A stretch of DNA of 64,000 bases from Methylobacterium gnaphalii (GTDB taxonomy: Bacteria > Pseudomonadota > Alphaproteobacteria > Rhizobiales > Beijerinckiaceae). The notes beneath the pieces are model-generated. The model was not told where the DNA came from and made no database searches. It saw only the letters and a program-made list of their open reading frames with translations. The stretch is taken from positions 186,001-250,000 of the forward strand of contig NZ_BJZV01000002.1 of NCBI RefSeq assembly GCF_007992215.1. Reading direction: 5' to 3'. This document shows positions 8,303-16,767 of the stretch, in pieces. Positions within the stretch are counted from its first letter, which is position 1, and every line of letters starts with the position of its first letter. The position numbers and the translations under genes were made by a program.

Positions 8303-9229
8303 ATGAACACCAATGGTCTTGAGGCCTTCCTTGCCGTCGTCGAGACAGGCTCCCTCATGGCTGCGGCCGCGCGGCTGAACCTGACGCAACCCGGCGTCAC
8401 ACGACGGGTGCAGAACCTTGAGGACCAACTCGGGGTGCAGCTGTTTGAGCGGCCGGCGAAGCCGCTGCGACCGACGGCTGCCGGCCGCGAGGCTTACGAG
8501 CATGCCCGTCGCGTGCTGCAGTCGATCGAGGATCTGCGCAGTGGCGCGTCGCCCAACGGCACGATCCGCGGTGAGCTGCGCATCGGCGTCACGATCGACT
8601 TGGCGGACGCGGCGCTGGCAGCGCCGATCGATCGGCTGCGCGAGGCCTTTCCCGACCTCACGATTCGGCTGACCTCAGGCTGGTCGCCGTTGCTGATGGA
8701 GCAGGTGGCACGCAACCAGATCGATGCAGCGGCGATCACCCTGCCTGATGTCGCACGTCCTCCCGAAGACCTCGCCGCTGATGATCTGCTGACTCAGACG
8801 GTCGTGGTCGTGGCCGGCCGCGATCTCGACGTGCCGGACGCGGCCACGCTCGCCGACCTCTCCCGCCATCCCTGGGTCACCAGTCAGGATGGGTGCGGCT
8901 TTCGCACGACCCTACGGCGCCGAATGGAAGCGCTGGGCCTCAGCCTCACCGTCGGTGTGGAAGCCCCTTATACTGATCTCAGGCTGTCGCTCGTGGCGCG
9001 CGGCATGGGCCTCGCGATCGTCACCCCGGGCAAGCTTGCCCGTAGCCCGTTCCGCGACCAAATCCGGACGATCTCAGTCGAGGATTTCGAGCCGACGATC
9101 CGGTCCTGGCTGGTGCATCGGCCGGTAACGGGCCGCCTGCGCAGACCGATCGCACTGTTTCGCGATGCCTTGCGCGCGGATACGGGCACGGAGGCGGTCA
9201 GCTCGTTACGAGGCAGCAGCGCCGGATGA
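8303..9229 (+). CDS. LysR-family transcriptional regulator
   Basis: A 308-residue LTTR. The HTH covers about residues 1-60 (LEAFLAVVETGSLMAAAARL, then QPGVTRRVQNLE), with the C-terminal substrate-binding fold after it. I use ATG 8303; a TTG at 8279 would fall inside the palindrome. Divergent from the MFS/MATE pair, it most likely controls them and itself through the site at 8267-8284. The 3' end overlaps the convergent acyltransferase gene by 24 bp. The inducer is unknown. Confidence 0.92.
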   Translation: MNTNGLEAFLAVVETGSLMAAAARLNLTQPGVTRRVQNLEDQLGVQLFERPAKPLRPTAAGREAYEHARRVLQSIEDLRSGASPNGTIRGELRIGVTIDLADAALAAPIDRLREAFPDLTIRLTSGWSPLLMEQVARNQIDAAAITLPDVARPPEDLAADDLLTQTVVVVAGRDLDVPDAATLADLSRHPWVTSQDGCGFRTTLRRRMEALGLSLTVGVEAPYTDLRLSLVARGMGLAIVTPGKLARSPFRDQIRTISVEDFEPTIRSWLVHRPVTGRLRRPIALFRDALRADTGTEAVSSLRGSSAG

Positions 9230-9979
9230 GGCCGGGAATGGTACGGGCAGTCCCCGCCTTGCCAGGTCAGCCTTGCCTTCGGCGAGAAGCGCATTGGTTG
9301 CGGTTTCGATCCGCTCCTGCAGCAGCGGCAGGAATTCGGCGCGGCTCAGGCCGTGTGGAATGGGCTCCAGGAACTCGATTGCGGTCGTGCCCGGCATCCG
9401 GCGAAAGCCATGGCGGCGCCAGAACAGACCCGAATTGAGTGCCACGGGTACGCATGGCACGCCGAGCGCGACGTAGAGATGTGAGGCACCCTGCTTGTAG
9501 GCCGGCGGTGCACCGGCGCCGCGGCGGGTGCCCTCTGGGAAGATGATGAGCTGGCGGCCCTCGCCGATCGCCTTCGCGGCGGCCTGGTTCAGCTTGACCA
9601 TGGTGCGGGCGCCCTTGGCGCGATCGATCGGTACCATGCCGGAGCGGGCGAGATACCAACCGATTAGCGGGATCCACATCAGCTCCCGCTTCAGGACGTA
9701 GGTGAATTTGCCGAGGGGAATGGTTAGCGCCAGCGTTTCGAGAGTCGACTGGTGCTTGGCCGCGATCAAAAGCGGTCCCTCCGGAACGCGCTCCAGCCCG
9801 CGGAACTCGACCCGTGTCCCGGCGACCACCCGCAGCAGCCAGATGATGGTCCAACCCCAGAACTGCGCGTAGCGGATCGTCGCATTCTGAGAGACGAGCA
9901 CGGGCAGCCCGACGATCGCGATGATCGCCGTGACAAGATAGAACAATGCGTTGAACGCGAGGGATCGGGCGACGAGCAT
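9206..9979 (-). CDS. plsC: 1-acyl-sn-glycerol-3-phosphate acyltransferase (PlsC family)
   Basis: A 257-residue membrane-anchored acyltransferase. An N-terminal hydrophobic segment (about residues 8-30) precedes the catalytic block, where H76-Q-S-T-L-E81 replaces the canonical HX4D with HX4E, a variant I recall from alphaproteobacterial PlsC-like proteins. Block III is EGTR at 149-152, and block IV (VPVALNSG) is also visible. The enzyme would acylate lysophosphatidate to phosphatidate at the inner membrane. It may be one of several paralogues, so the symbol is provisional. Confidence 0.85.
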   Translation of the reverse strand: MLVARSLAFNALFYLVTAIIAIVGLPVLVSQNATIRYAQFWGWTIIWLLRVVAGTRVEFRGLERVPEGPLLIAAKHQSTLETLALTIPLGKFTYVLKRELMWIPLIGWYLARSGMVPIDRAKGARTMVKLNQAAAKAIGEGRQLIIFPEGTRRGAGAPPAYKQGASHLYVALGVPCVPVALNSGLFWRRHGFRRMPGTTAIEFLEPIPHGLSRAEFLPLLQERIETATNALLAEGKADLARRGLPVPFPASSGAAAS

Positions 9980-10047
9980 CAGAACCTGGCAGGTTAGGCG
10001 GCCCGCTTTAGCGTGAGCCGCCCCGCATCGCCACCTCCGACGCGAAG

Positions 10048-10078
10048 GCGGACGCTTCCGATCGAAAGCGGCGTCCGC
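10048..10078. repeat. Inverted repeat in the plsC upstream gap
   Basis: Arms GCGGACGC (10048-10055) and GCGTCCGC (10071-10078) are perfect complements around a 15-base loop. No T tract follows on either strand, so it is not a clear terminator. It lies in a 216-bp gap between two genes that both read leftward. Confidence 0.5.
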
Positions 10079-10195
10079 GAGTTGTCGACCACGGCCTCTC
10101 GCCCACGGCTGCAGGTGATGACCAAGTCCTTTGCCCTTCAGGCGCTCGCGACTCGCAAACGCGGCCTCATCGGAGCGGATGGCTGACGACCGCCG

Positions 10196-11371
10196 TCACG
10201 GCCACACCTTGATCGCAACAGGACGTCGGACGAGGTCACGGTTCGACGTAATTTCGCAGCCCTTGGTCGCCAGCGTCGCATAGAACAGCGAGGCCGTGTC
10301 GCCGACGTCGTCGAAGTTGCGGCCCTGGGCGGATGCGTCGAGCAGAGAGGGATAGGCGATCAGGCCGTCCCCTGCCCCGCACGGGTCGTCATAGAGCGTT
10401 CCGCCAGCCAGAAGCAGGCGCGGTTCATCCCAGGTGAGGAGGTCGCGCGAGGTCGTCCAGTAGAAGCCCGATTGTGGGAAGCGACCGCCGGCCTTTGCCA
10501 TGAACACGGCGATGAAGGCTCCGGTGCCGCGATGGCGCACCACCGCGCCGACCGGCGCTGGGAACGGGGCGACCGGCTTGCAGGTGTCCATGCGCTTGCC
10601 CGTCGTCCTGTAGGGGTCCGGGAACGCGGCGGTGAAGCCGGTGCCGGTCCAGGCCCGCCAACTCGCCGGGTCGGCAGGCGTCTCGGTGCGAAACAGGCAG
10701 ACGCCGTGCTCCTGATCGCTGCCGGGCCTGTCCCAGCCGGTAGTCGAAGCGAGGAAGTAGCGATAGCGCCCGTCCGAAAAGATGTTCGACGGATTGAAGA
10801 AGCCTCGGTGCCGGCCCTGATCGACCTCCTGGCGGAAGGGTGCGCCGGCGACCACGACGGGCGGCTTGGCGCGTGAGAAGCTCAGGCCGGCATCGGTCGA
10901 GGCCGCACCGAGCACGGTGTTGTACCAGCACTCCATGTAGGCCTTCGACCGGCAGCGGCCGGCGTGCTCGTTGGCTTGGTACTCGTGGTGCAGAAGTGCC
11001 GCGACGTGCCTGCCGTCATCCGTCCAAGTCGCGGTGATCCAGGAGCGGTCGTCGTAGAGAGCCGGGTCGTCCCGCTCACCCGAGTCGAGCACGACGCGGC
11101 AGTCGATCTTGAGATGATCGAGGTCGGGGCCACGCAGCGCGCGGTTTCGATAATGCATCCCGAACAGAGCCACCGCTCCGGCCCCATCGCGAAAGGCGCG
11201 TGCCGGCGCATCGGGCACGTCAGCCCCGTCGCAGGCATCGCGGCGGGCGACGAAGACGGGCGCGGCCGGCCCGACCAGCGTTAATGCGGAGAGCGGTGGC
11301 TCCCCGGCCGCGAAGGCTGTGCCGGTGAGTGCCAGCAGACCGAAGAGGCCGGCGAGGATGCAGAGGATCAT
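10196..11371 (-). CDS. Secreted protein of unknown function
   Basis: A 391-residue protein with a clear signal peptide (hydrophobic residues 2-20, cleavage near AFAAG). The mature part is rich in Trp, Tyr, Asp and Gly and has a set of spaced cysteines that could form disulfides. Repeating blade-like stretches (SWITATWTDDGRHVAALLHHEY, then FYWTTSRDLLTWDEPRLLL) recall the beta-propeller folds of family 43-like glycosidases, but no catalytic signature can be assigned. It stands alone between plsC and the divergent nnrU gene. Function is unknown; the propeller idea is inference. Confidence 0.75.
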   Translation of the reverse strand: MILCILAGLFGLLALTGTAFAAGEPPLSALTLVGPAAPVFVARRDACDGADVPDAPARAFRDGAGAVALFGMHYRNRALRGPDLDHLKIDCRVVLDSGERDDPALYDDRSWITATWTDDGRHVAALLHHEYQANEHAGRCRSKAYMECWYNTVLGAASTDAGLSFSRAKPPVVVAGAPFRQEVDQGRHRGFFNPSNIFSDGRYRYFLASTTGWDRPGSDQEHGVCLFRTETPADPASWRAWTGTGFTAAFPDPYRTTGKRMDTCKPVAPFPAPVGAVVRHRGTGAFIAVFMAKAGGRFPQSGFYWTTSRDLLTWDEPRLLLAGGTLYDDPCGAGDGLIAYPSLLDASAQGRNFDDVGDTASLFYATLATKGCEITSNRDLVRRPVAIKVWP

Positions 11372-11482
11372 TGAGGCGGCCTGGACAACTGCAGCAGAGT
11401 CAGTCTTGAACCGTTACGGAGAGCTTGTCGGCGTGCCGTTCGCTCAACGGCGTCCACATCGGGAAGGTCGCTCGGGCGAAAT

Positions 11483-12079
11483 ATGTCAATCCTGATCCTC
11501 GGCCTCGTGGTGTTTCTCGGCACCCATGCCTTCACCATGCTGCGCGGGCCGCGCGCCGAGCTGATCGGGCACCTCGGCGATAAGCGCTACAAAGCGATGT
11601 ACACAATCCTCTCGCTCCTCGGCTTGGCGCTGATGATCTGGGGATTCGGCCGCTACCGCGCGGACGGCATGATCCCCGTTTGGGATCCGCCGGTCTGGAC
11701 CCGCCATCTCGCGCTGCTGCTGACGCTGTTCGCCTTCATCAGCATCGCTGCGATGGGGCCGAAGCCGAGCCATATCCAGGCTGCGGTGAAGCATCCGATG
11801 CTGCTCGCGGTGAAGATTTGGGCGACGGCGCATCTGCTCGCCAACGGCGATCTCGGCTCGATCCTGTTGTTCGGCGGGTTTCTCGCCTGGGCGGTGGCGG
11901 CCCGGATCAGCCTCAAGCGTCGTACGGACGAGCCCGCGGGCAAGCTGCCAAAACCTGCACCGACCGGTTGGCGCCGGGACGTCACCGCAGTGGCGGCAGG
12001 CTTGGTTGTCTGGTTACTGTTCGCGCGCTTCCTCCATCCCGTGCTGATCGGCGTGCCTGTCTGGCCGGGACAGGCTTGA
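11483..12079 (+). CDS. NnrU-family integral membrane protein
   Basis: A 198-residue membrane protein with about five helices. The N-terminal GLVVFLGTHAFTMLRGPR and the motif GDKRYKAMYTILSLLGL are the NnrU-family signature; the VKHPMLLAVKIWATAHLLANGD segment carries conserved histidines. NnrU was named from the nitrite/NO reductase region of Rhodobacter, but many members occur without denitrification genes, as here, so no nitrogen role is claimed. The family is thought to be related to isoprenoid or cytochrome b-type membrane proteins. Confidence 0.85.
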   Translation: MSILILGLVVFLGTHAFTMLRGPRAELIGHLGDKRYKAMYTILSLLGLALMIWGFGRYRADGMIPVWDPPVWTRHLALLLTLFAFISIAAMGPKPSHIQAAVKHPMLLAVKIWATAHLLANGDLGSILLFGGFLAWAVAARISLKRRTDEPAGKLPKPAPTGWRRDVTAVAAGLVVWLLFARFLHPVLIGVPVWPGQA

Positions 12080-12275
12080 TGTCCTCATCATCCTTGTGAG
12101 GCGAAGCCGAAGTTATCCAAGGCAGGCGAGCCGGTGTTGCGCCTTGAATTGTCCCGCGTCGCTCGACATGACGAGGAGCAGCGCATTCGCATTCGCCAAA
12201 GCCGGGTCGTCGTGCTAGGCGCGCGCCCTTGAGATGGTTGAGGCGGGCTCGGCCCGAATGGGCACCCGGAACGGA

Positions 12276-12986
12276 ATGGCCGAGAACAACGAGTTCTTCC
12301 GCGAAGTCGAAGAGGACTATCGCCGCGATCAGATTGCCGCGATCTGGAAGCGCTATAGCGCGCTGATCATCGCAGCGGCGGTGCTGCTGACGGCTGGCGT
12401 CGGCGGTTGGCGCTACTGGCAGCACGCCCAGCGCGAGCGGGCCGAGCAGGCCTCCGAGCAGTTCGACAAGGCCACCAAGCTCGCCGCCGATGGCAACAGC
12501 GCCGAGGCCGAAAGGGCTTTCCAGAGCCTGAGCGCGGACGGCACGGGCGGCTACAGAATCCTCGCGCGCTTCCGCGCCGCCGCCGATCTCTCCAAGCGCG
12601 ACGCTGCCGCAGCGGCCACGGAGTATGACAAGCTCGCCGCCGACACGGCCCTCGGCGATGGCCTGCGCGACCTTGCCCGCTTGCGTGCTGCACTGATCCG
12701 CATCGATGCGGCCGATCCTGCCCCCGCGCTGACGAGCCTTCAGGGCCTGGCCACGCCGACTGGCACCTTCCGCCACACCGCCCGCGAGATGCTCGGCCTC
12801 GCCGCCCTGAAGAAGGGCGAGTACGAGGCCGCAGGCCGCTGGTTCGACCAGATCGCCGGCGACGCCGAGACGCCCCAGAGCCTGCGTCAACGGGTCGAGG
12901 TATACGAGGCGTTGGTCTCGGGCGGGACGGTAACGGTCACTGAGGCCAAACCCGAACTGGCCGCTCCGCCTCCGATGACCCGCTAA
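12276..12986 (+). CDS. YfgM-like TPR/DUF2133-type membrane-anchored protein
   Basis: A 236-residue protein with the order typical of YfgM relatives: a short acidic/basic cytosolic head (FFREVEEDYRRDQIAAIWKRY), one transmembrane helix (about residues 29-47), then an Ala-rich tetratricopeptide-like helical domain. YfgM associates with SecYEG and periplasmic chaperones in E. coli. As in many proteobacteria it lies directly upstream of der, 28 bp away. I take ATG 12276 as start because the conserved head begins there; ATG 12258 and the codon at 12234 are in-frame alternatives. Confidence 0.85.
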   Translation: MAENNEFFREVEEDYRRDQIAAIWKRYSALIIAAAVLLTAGVGGWRYWQHAQRERAEQASEQFDKATKLAADGNSAEAERAFQSLSADGTGGYRILARFRAAADLSKRDAAAAATEYDKLAADTALGDGLRDLARLRAALIRIDAADPAPALTSLQGLATPTGTFRHTAREMLGLAALKKGEYEAAGRWFDQIAGDAETPQSLRQRVEVYEALVSGGTVTVTEAKPELAAPPPMTR

Positions 12987-13014
12987 TATTTCTCGATTGT
13001 AGACTGACACCATC

Positions 13015-14361
13015 ATGGACATGCCGACCGTCGCGATTGTCGGCCGCCCGAATGTCGGCAAGTCGACCCTGTTCAATCGTCTGGTTGGCAGGAAGCTCGC
13101 CCTCGTTGACGATCGGCCCGGCGTCACGCGCGACCGCCGCGAAGGCGACGTCGCCTTCGGCGGCCTGAAATTCCGAGTGATCGATACCGCCGGCCTCGAG
13201 GATGCCGCCGCCGACAGCCTGACCGGCCGCATGCGCCTGCAGACCGAGGCCGCAATCCTTGAATCCGACGTGGTGCTGTTCGTGATCGACGCTCGTGCTG
13301 GCGTGCTGCCGGCCGACCGGGCCTTCGCCGAACTGGTGCGCCGCTCCGGCTGCCCGGTGATCCTGATCGCCAACAAGGCCGAGGGCACCGGCGGACTGTC
13401 TGGCGCCTACGATGCCTTCTCGCTGGGTCTGGGTGATCCGATTCCGTTCTCGGCCGAGCACGGCGAAGGCGTCGGCGAGCTGCACACTGCCCTGCAGGAG
13501 GTGCTGCCCGAGCCGGATGATGAGGACGAGGAAGACGACGATCCTCGCGGCAAGGCCCTGCGCGTTGCGATCGTCGGCCGACCGAATGCCGGCAAGTCGA
13601 CGCTGATCAATCGGATGCTCGGCGAAGACCGGCTGCTGGTTGGCCCAGAGGCCGGCATCACCCGCGACTCGATTTCCCTCGACTGGGAATGGCGCGGCAA
13701 GCGGATCAAGCTGCACGACACTGCCGGCATGCGCCGGCGCGCCCGGATCGACGACAAGCTCGAAAAGCTCGCGGTCTCGGACGGATTGCGTGCCGTGCGC
13801 TTCGCCGAGGTCGTCGTGGTGCTGCTCGACGCGACGATCCCCTTCGAGAAGCAGGACCTCACCATCATCGACCTCGTCGAAAGCGAGGGCCGGGCCGTGG
13901 TGATCGGCCTCAACAAGTGGGACCTCGTCGCCGAACAGCCGGGCCTGCTGAAGACGCTCCGGGAAGACTGCACGCGGCTGTTGCCACAGGTCCGCGGCGT
14001 CGGCGTCGTGCCCCTCTCGGGGCTCGCCGGAGAGGGCATCGACAAGCTGATGCAGGCCATTATGGCCGCGTCCGATGTCTGGAGCCGCCGCGTCTCGACA
14101 TCGCGGATCAACGATTGGCTGAACGAGGCAACCTCGCGCAATCCGCCGCCTGCCGTCTCCGGCCGCCGCATCAAGATCCGCTACGCGACGCAGGTGAAGA
14201 GTCGGCCGCCGCATTTCGCGCTGTTCGGCAACCAGCTCGACGCGCTGCCGAAGTCCTACACGCGCTATCTGGTCAACTCCCTGCGCGAAGCCTTCGACCT
14301 CCCGGGCACGCCGATCCGGCTGTCTCTGCGCACGACGCGCAACCCTTTCGACAAGAGCTGA
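13015..14361 (+). CDS. der: Ribosome biogenesis GTPase Der (EngA)
   Basis: A 448-residue double GTPase with a C-terminal KH-like domain. Both P-loops are visible: GRPNVGKST near residue 10 and GRPNAGKST near residue 189. Each is followed by its DxxG switch ([15 protein letters not shown]) and an NKxD (NKAE in domain 1, NKWD in domain 2). The linker between the two G domains is strongly acidic ([11 protein letters not shown]). Der acts in 50S subunit assembly. It follows the YfgM-like gene closely, and its 3' end faces the convergent YbdK-type gene 10 bp away. Confidence 0.97.
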   Translation: MDMPTVAIVGRPNVGKSTLFNRLVGRKLALVDDRPGVTRDRREGDVAFGGLKFRVIDTAGLEDAAADSLTGRMRLQTEAAILESDVVLFVIDARAGVLPADRAFAELVRRSGCPVILIANKAEGTGGLSGAYDAFSLGLGDPIPFSAEHGEGVGELHTALQEVLPEPDDEDEEDDDPRGKALRVAIVGRPNAGKSTLINRMLGEDRLLVGPEAGITRDSISLDWEWRGKRIKLHDTAGMRRRARIDDKLEKLAVSDGLRAVRFAEVVVVLLDATIPFEKQDLTIIDLVESEGRAVVIGLNKWDLVAEQPGLLKTLREDCTRLLPQVRGVGVVPLSGLAGEGIDKLMQAIMAASDVWSRRVSTSRINDWLNEATSRNPPPAVSGRRIKIRYATQVKSRPPHFALFGNQLDALPKSYTRYLVNSLREAFDLPGTPIRLSLRTTRNPFDKS

Positions 14362-14371
14362 GCAGCCGTCA

Positions 14372-15499
14372 TCAGTCCACGCCGCGCGTCGTCTCGGCGA
14401 GCCAGTCGACCACCGAATCCATGGCGTGGCGGTTGCTGGTCTCGCCACCGCGCATCTCCTCGAACAACGCAATCTGGTGGTCGGCGCTGGTGCCCTCGCG
14501 GACGATGCGCCGGGCGTGCTCGACTTCCGCGTGGCAGGCGAGAGCCTCGATGTCCTCGGCGATCAGAGAGAGCACGGTGTCGAGGTAGTCCGAGAACGGA
14601 AAGGCCTGTTCGGAGGCCTCGTCGATGAGTTCGGCCTCGATGCCGTTGCGCTGCGCCCGCCACAGGTTCTCCTGCGCCAATGCCCGCGAAACGCCGCTGA
14701 GGTTGGCGTTGAGATCCGGCCGCCGTTCGACAAGGCGCACGAGGCAGCGGTAGATCGCGGCGATGGCAATCGCATCGTCGAGCCGGGTGCAGCTGTCCGC
14801 TATACGCAGCTCCAGCGTCGGAAATTTTATAGACGGCCGCAGCGAGTACCACAGGAAGCTTGCATCCTGGATCGAGCCTGCATTGATCATGATGCGCACA
14901 TAGCGCGCGTAATCGTCCTCCGTGGTGAACAGCTCGGGCAGCCCAGTGCGAGGCAGTTCACCGAAAGCGCTGAGGCGATAGGCCGAGAGGCCCGTGGGCT
15001 TTCCCTGCCAGAATGGTGAAGAGGCCGAGAGTGCCAGGAGCAGCGGCTGGAACGGCAGCAGCCGAGTCATGAGTGCGACGCGGTTGTCCGGCTCCTTCAC
15101 CTCGACATGGACGTGCATCCCGCAGATCAGGCTGCGCCGTCCCGCCAAGCCCACATCGCGCAGAATGCCACGATAACGGTCGCCCTTGGTCGGAAGCTGC
15201 CTTGCCCAATCTGCGACCGGATGAGTTCCAGCGGCGAACACCACGAGACCATGCTCGCGGCCGATATCGCTGAGTTCGCGCCGTTGGCGACGCAGCACGT
15301 CGCGCGCTTGTGCGAACTCGGTCGAGGGCGGCGTACAGACCTCGACCTGGCATTGGAGAAGCTCGCGCCCGATCTCGGGTAACCGCTCGCCGGCTTCGAC
15401 ATGGAAGGGTTTGACCGAGCGCCGCGGTGTGCCGCGAGTCTCCGCATCAGCCAGAAAATACTCTTCCTCGATGCCGAACTGGTAGCCGTGACCAGCCAT
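14372..15499 (-). CDS. Carboxylate-amine ligase, glutamate-cysteine ligase type 2 (YbdK) family
   Basis: A 375-residue GCS2-fold enzyme. Diagnostic features are the N-terminal FGIEEEYFL (active-site glutamates), ICGMHVHVEV (metal/ATP site His) and TLELRIADSC. YbdK proteins show weak gamma-glutamylcysteine synthetase activity in vitro, but the in vivo role is unsettled. The start is ATG 15499 with AGGGGAG upstream. It is convergent with der and separate from the purF run. Confidence 0.88.
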   Translation of the reverse strand: MAGHGYQFGIEEEYFLADAETRGTPRRSVKPFHVEAGERLPEIGRELLQCQVEVCTPPSTEFAQARDVLRRQRRELSDIGREHGLVVFAAGTHPVADWARQLPTKGDRYRGILRDVGLAGRRSLICGMHVHVEVKEPDNRVALMTRLLPFQPLLLALSASSPFWQGKPTGLSAYRLSAFGELPRTGLPELFTTEDDYARYVRIMINAGSIQDASFLWYSLRPSIKFPTLELRIADSCTRLDDAIAIAAIYRCLVRLVERRPDLNANLSGVSRALAQENLWRAQRNGIEAELIDEASEQAFPFSDYLDTVLSLIAEDIEALACHAEVEHARRIVREGTSADHQIALFEEMRGGETSNRHAMDSVVDWLAETTRGVD

Positions 15500-15568
15500 T
15501 CTACGCTCCCCTAAGACGACCGGTTCACACAAACCAGGCTCGGAGAACGTGTAGCGGGGCCGTTCGGT

Positions 15569-15979
15569 TCAGGCGGAGCGCAACGCCCCGCCCACCAGCC
15601 AGGCGGGATCGAACCAGCGGTCGGCCTCGCCGTCATAAGGCAGCCGAGTGACGTCCCAGTGCTGGATGTACTTGGCGTAGACGTTCCAGACCGCGATGCC
15701 GCCGCCGACGAAGATGCGCCGTCCGGGATAGCGTGCCAGTACCTGCTCCGGATCCTCGTGCGAGCGGATCACGTCGATGGTACGGTCCTTGAAGGCGAAT
15801 TCGGGCACTGAGGCGATCGTCTTAGGCCCAGCGATCAGCACATGGCCCATGGTCAGCGCGAAGAACCGCGTGACGTCCTCGACGAAGAGCGGATCCGTAT
15901 TGCCCTCCCAAGGGAGATGGCCATTGAGCCCGAGCTGGCCCCGCTGGCCGATGGCACAGATGCAGCGGACGTCGATCAT
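15569..15979 (-). CDS. Dihydrofolate reductase (short form)
   Basis: A 136-residue DHFR-fold protein: the N-terminal IDVRCICAIGQRGQLG and LPWEGNTD match the nicotinamide/folate loop, and FVGGGIAVW is the conserved NADPH-binding GG turn. It is about 25 residues shorter than typical DHFR (about 160), with shortened loops after the core. It lies last in a same-strand run with cvpA, purF and an SDR gene, 27 bp after the SDR stop, which links folate one-carbon supply to purine synthesis. It could be a paralogue rather than the main folA, so no symbol is assigned. Confidence 0.75.
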   Translation of the reverse strand: MIDVRCICAIGQRGQLGLNGHLPWEGNTDPLFVEDVTRFFALTMGHVLIAGPKTIASVPEFAFKDRTIDVIRSHEDPEQVLARYPGRRIFVGGGIAVWNVYAKYIQHWDVTRLPYDGEADRWFDPAWLVGGALRSA

Positions 15980-16006
15980 CGAAATACTCGGCCTGATGAG
16001 AGAACG

Positions 16007-16759
16007 TTACTCGGGCGCTCGGAACGAGAGGACCTGTCCCGTGGGGAAATCAAAGATCTTCCCGGTTTCGTTCCAATCCGGCGAGGCCAAATGCACGAAA
16101 TGCGGTGCCAGATCCTCCGGCGTCTTCAGTGTGTCCGGATCCTCGCCGGGCATGGCCGAGCGACGCATGGCGGTGCGTAGCGGGCCGGGGCTGAGCAGCA
16201 TGGCCCGGATGGGCGTGGTCTCGGTCTCGGCGGCATAGGTGCGCACCATGGCGTCGAGCGCCGCTTTCGAGATCGAGTACGGCCCCCAGTAGGCCCGGCA
16301 TTTCGAGGCCGCGCCGGATGTCACGAAGATCGCGCGCCCGGCATCAGAGCGGCGCAGCAGCGGGTCGAGGGAGCGGATCAGCCGCCAGTTGGCAGTGACG
16401 TTGACGTCGATCGTCTGCTGCCAGACCTTGGGCGTGAGATGACCGAGCGGCATCAGCGAACCGAGAATGCCGGCATTGCCGACGACGATGTCGAGTTTGC
16501 CCCATCGCTCGTCGATGGCCGCGCCGAGCCGATCGATGGCGTCATAATCCGTCAGGTTGAGCGGTACGAGCGTGGCGCTCGATCCGACGGCCTGGATCGC
16601 ATCATCGAGTTCTTCGAGAGCGCCTTGCGTGCGCGCCACCGCGATCACATGCGCGCCGGCTTCCCCAAGCGCCAGGGCGGCGGCGCGGCCGATACCGCGC
16701 GAGGCTCCGGTGACGACGGCGATCCGGCCGTCGAGCGGCTTACCTTCTTGCCTGGTCAT
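16007..16759 (-). CDS. Short-chain dehydrogenase/reductase (YciK-like)
   Basis: A 250-residue classical SDR. TGASRGIG at 17-24 is the NAD(P) loop, NAG follows strand 4, and the catalytic Ser and Y-x-x-x-K (YSISK) are present. It begins 8 bp after the purF stop, so it is probably in the same operon. The substrate is unknown. Confidence 0.92.
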   Translation of the reverse strand: MTRQEGKPLDGRIAVVTGASRGIGRAAALALGEAGAHVIAVARTQGALEELDDAIQAVGSSATLVPLNLTDYDAIDRLGAAIDERWGKLDIVVGNAGILGSLMPLGHLTPKVWQQTIDVNVTANWRLIRSLDPLLRRSDAGRAIFVTSGAASKCRAYWGPYSISKAALDAMVRTYAAETETTPIRAMLLSPGPLRTAMRRSAMPGEDPDTLKTPEDLAPHFVHLASPDWNETGKIFDFPTGQVLSFRAPE

Positions 16760-16767
16760 GGCGAGGC

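Noticed and set aside
12937..14472. A 511-codon minus-strand open frame opposite der
   Set aside because: Antisense shadow of der; residue composition is Gln/Asp/His-rich and without domains.
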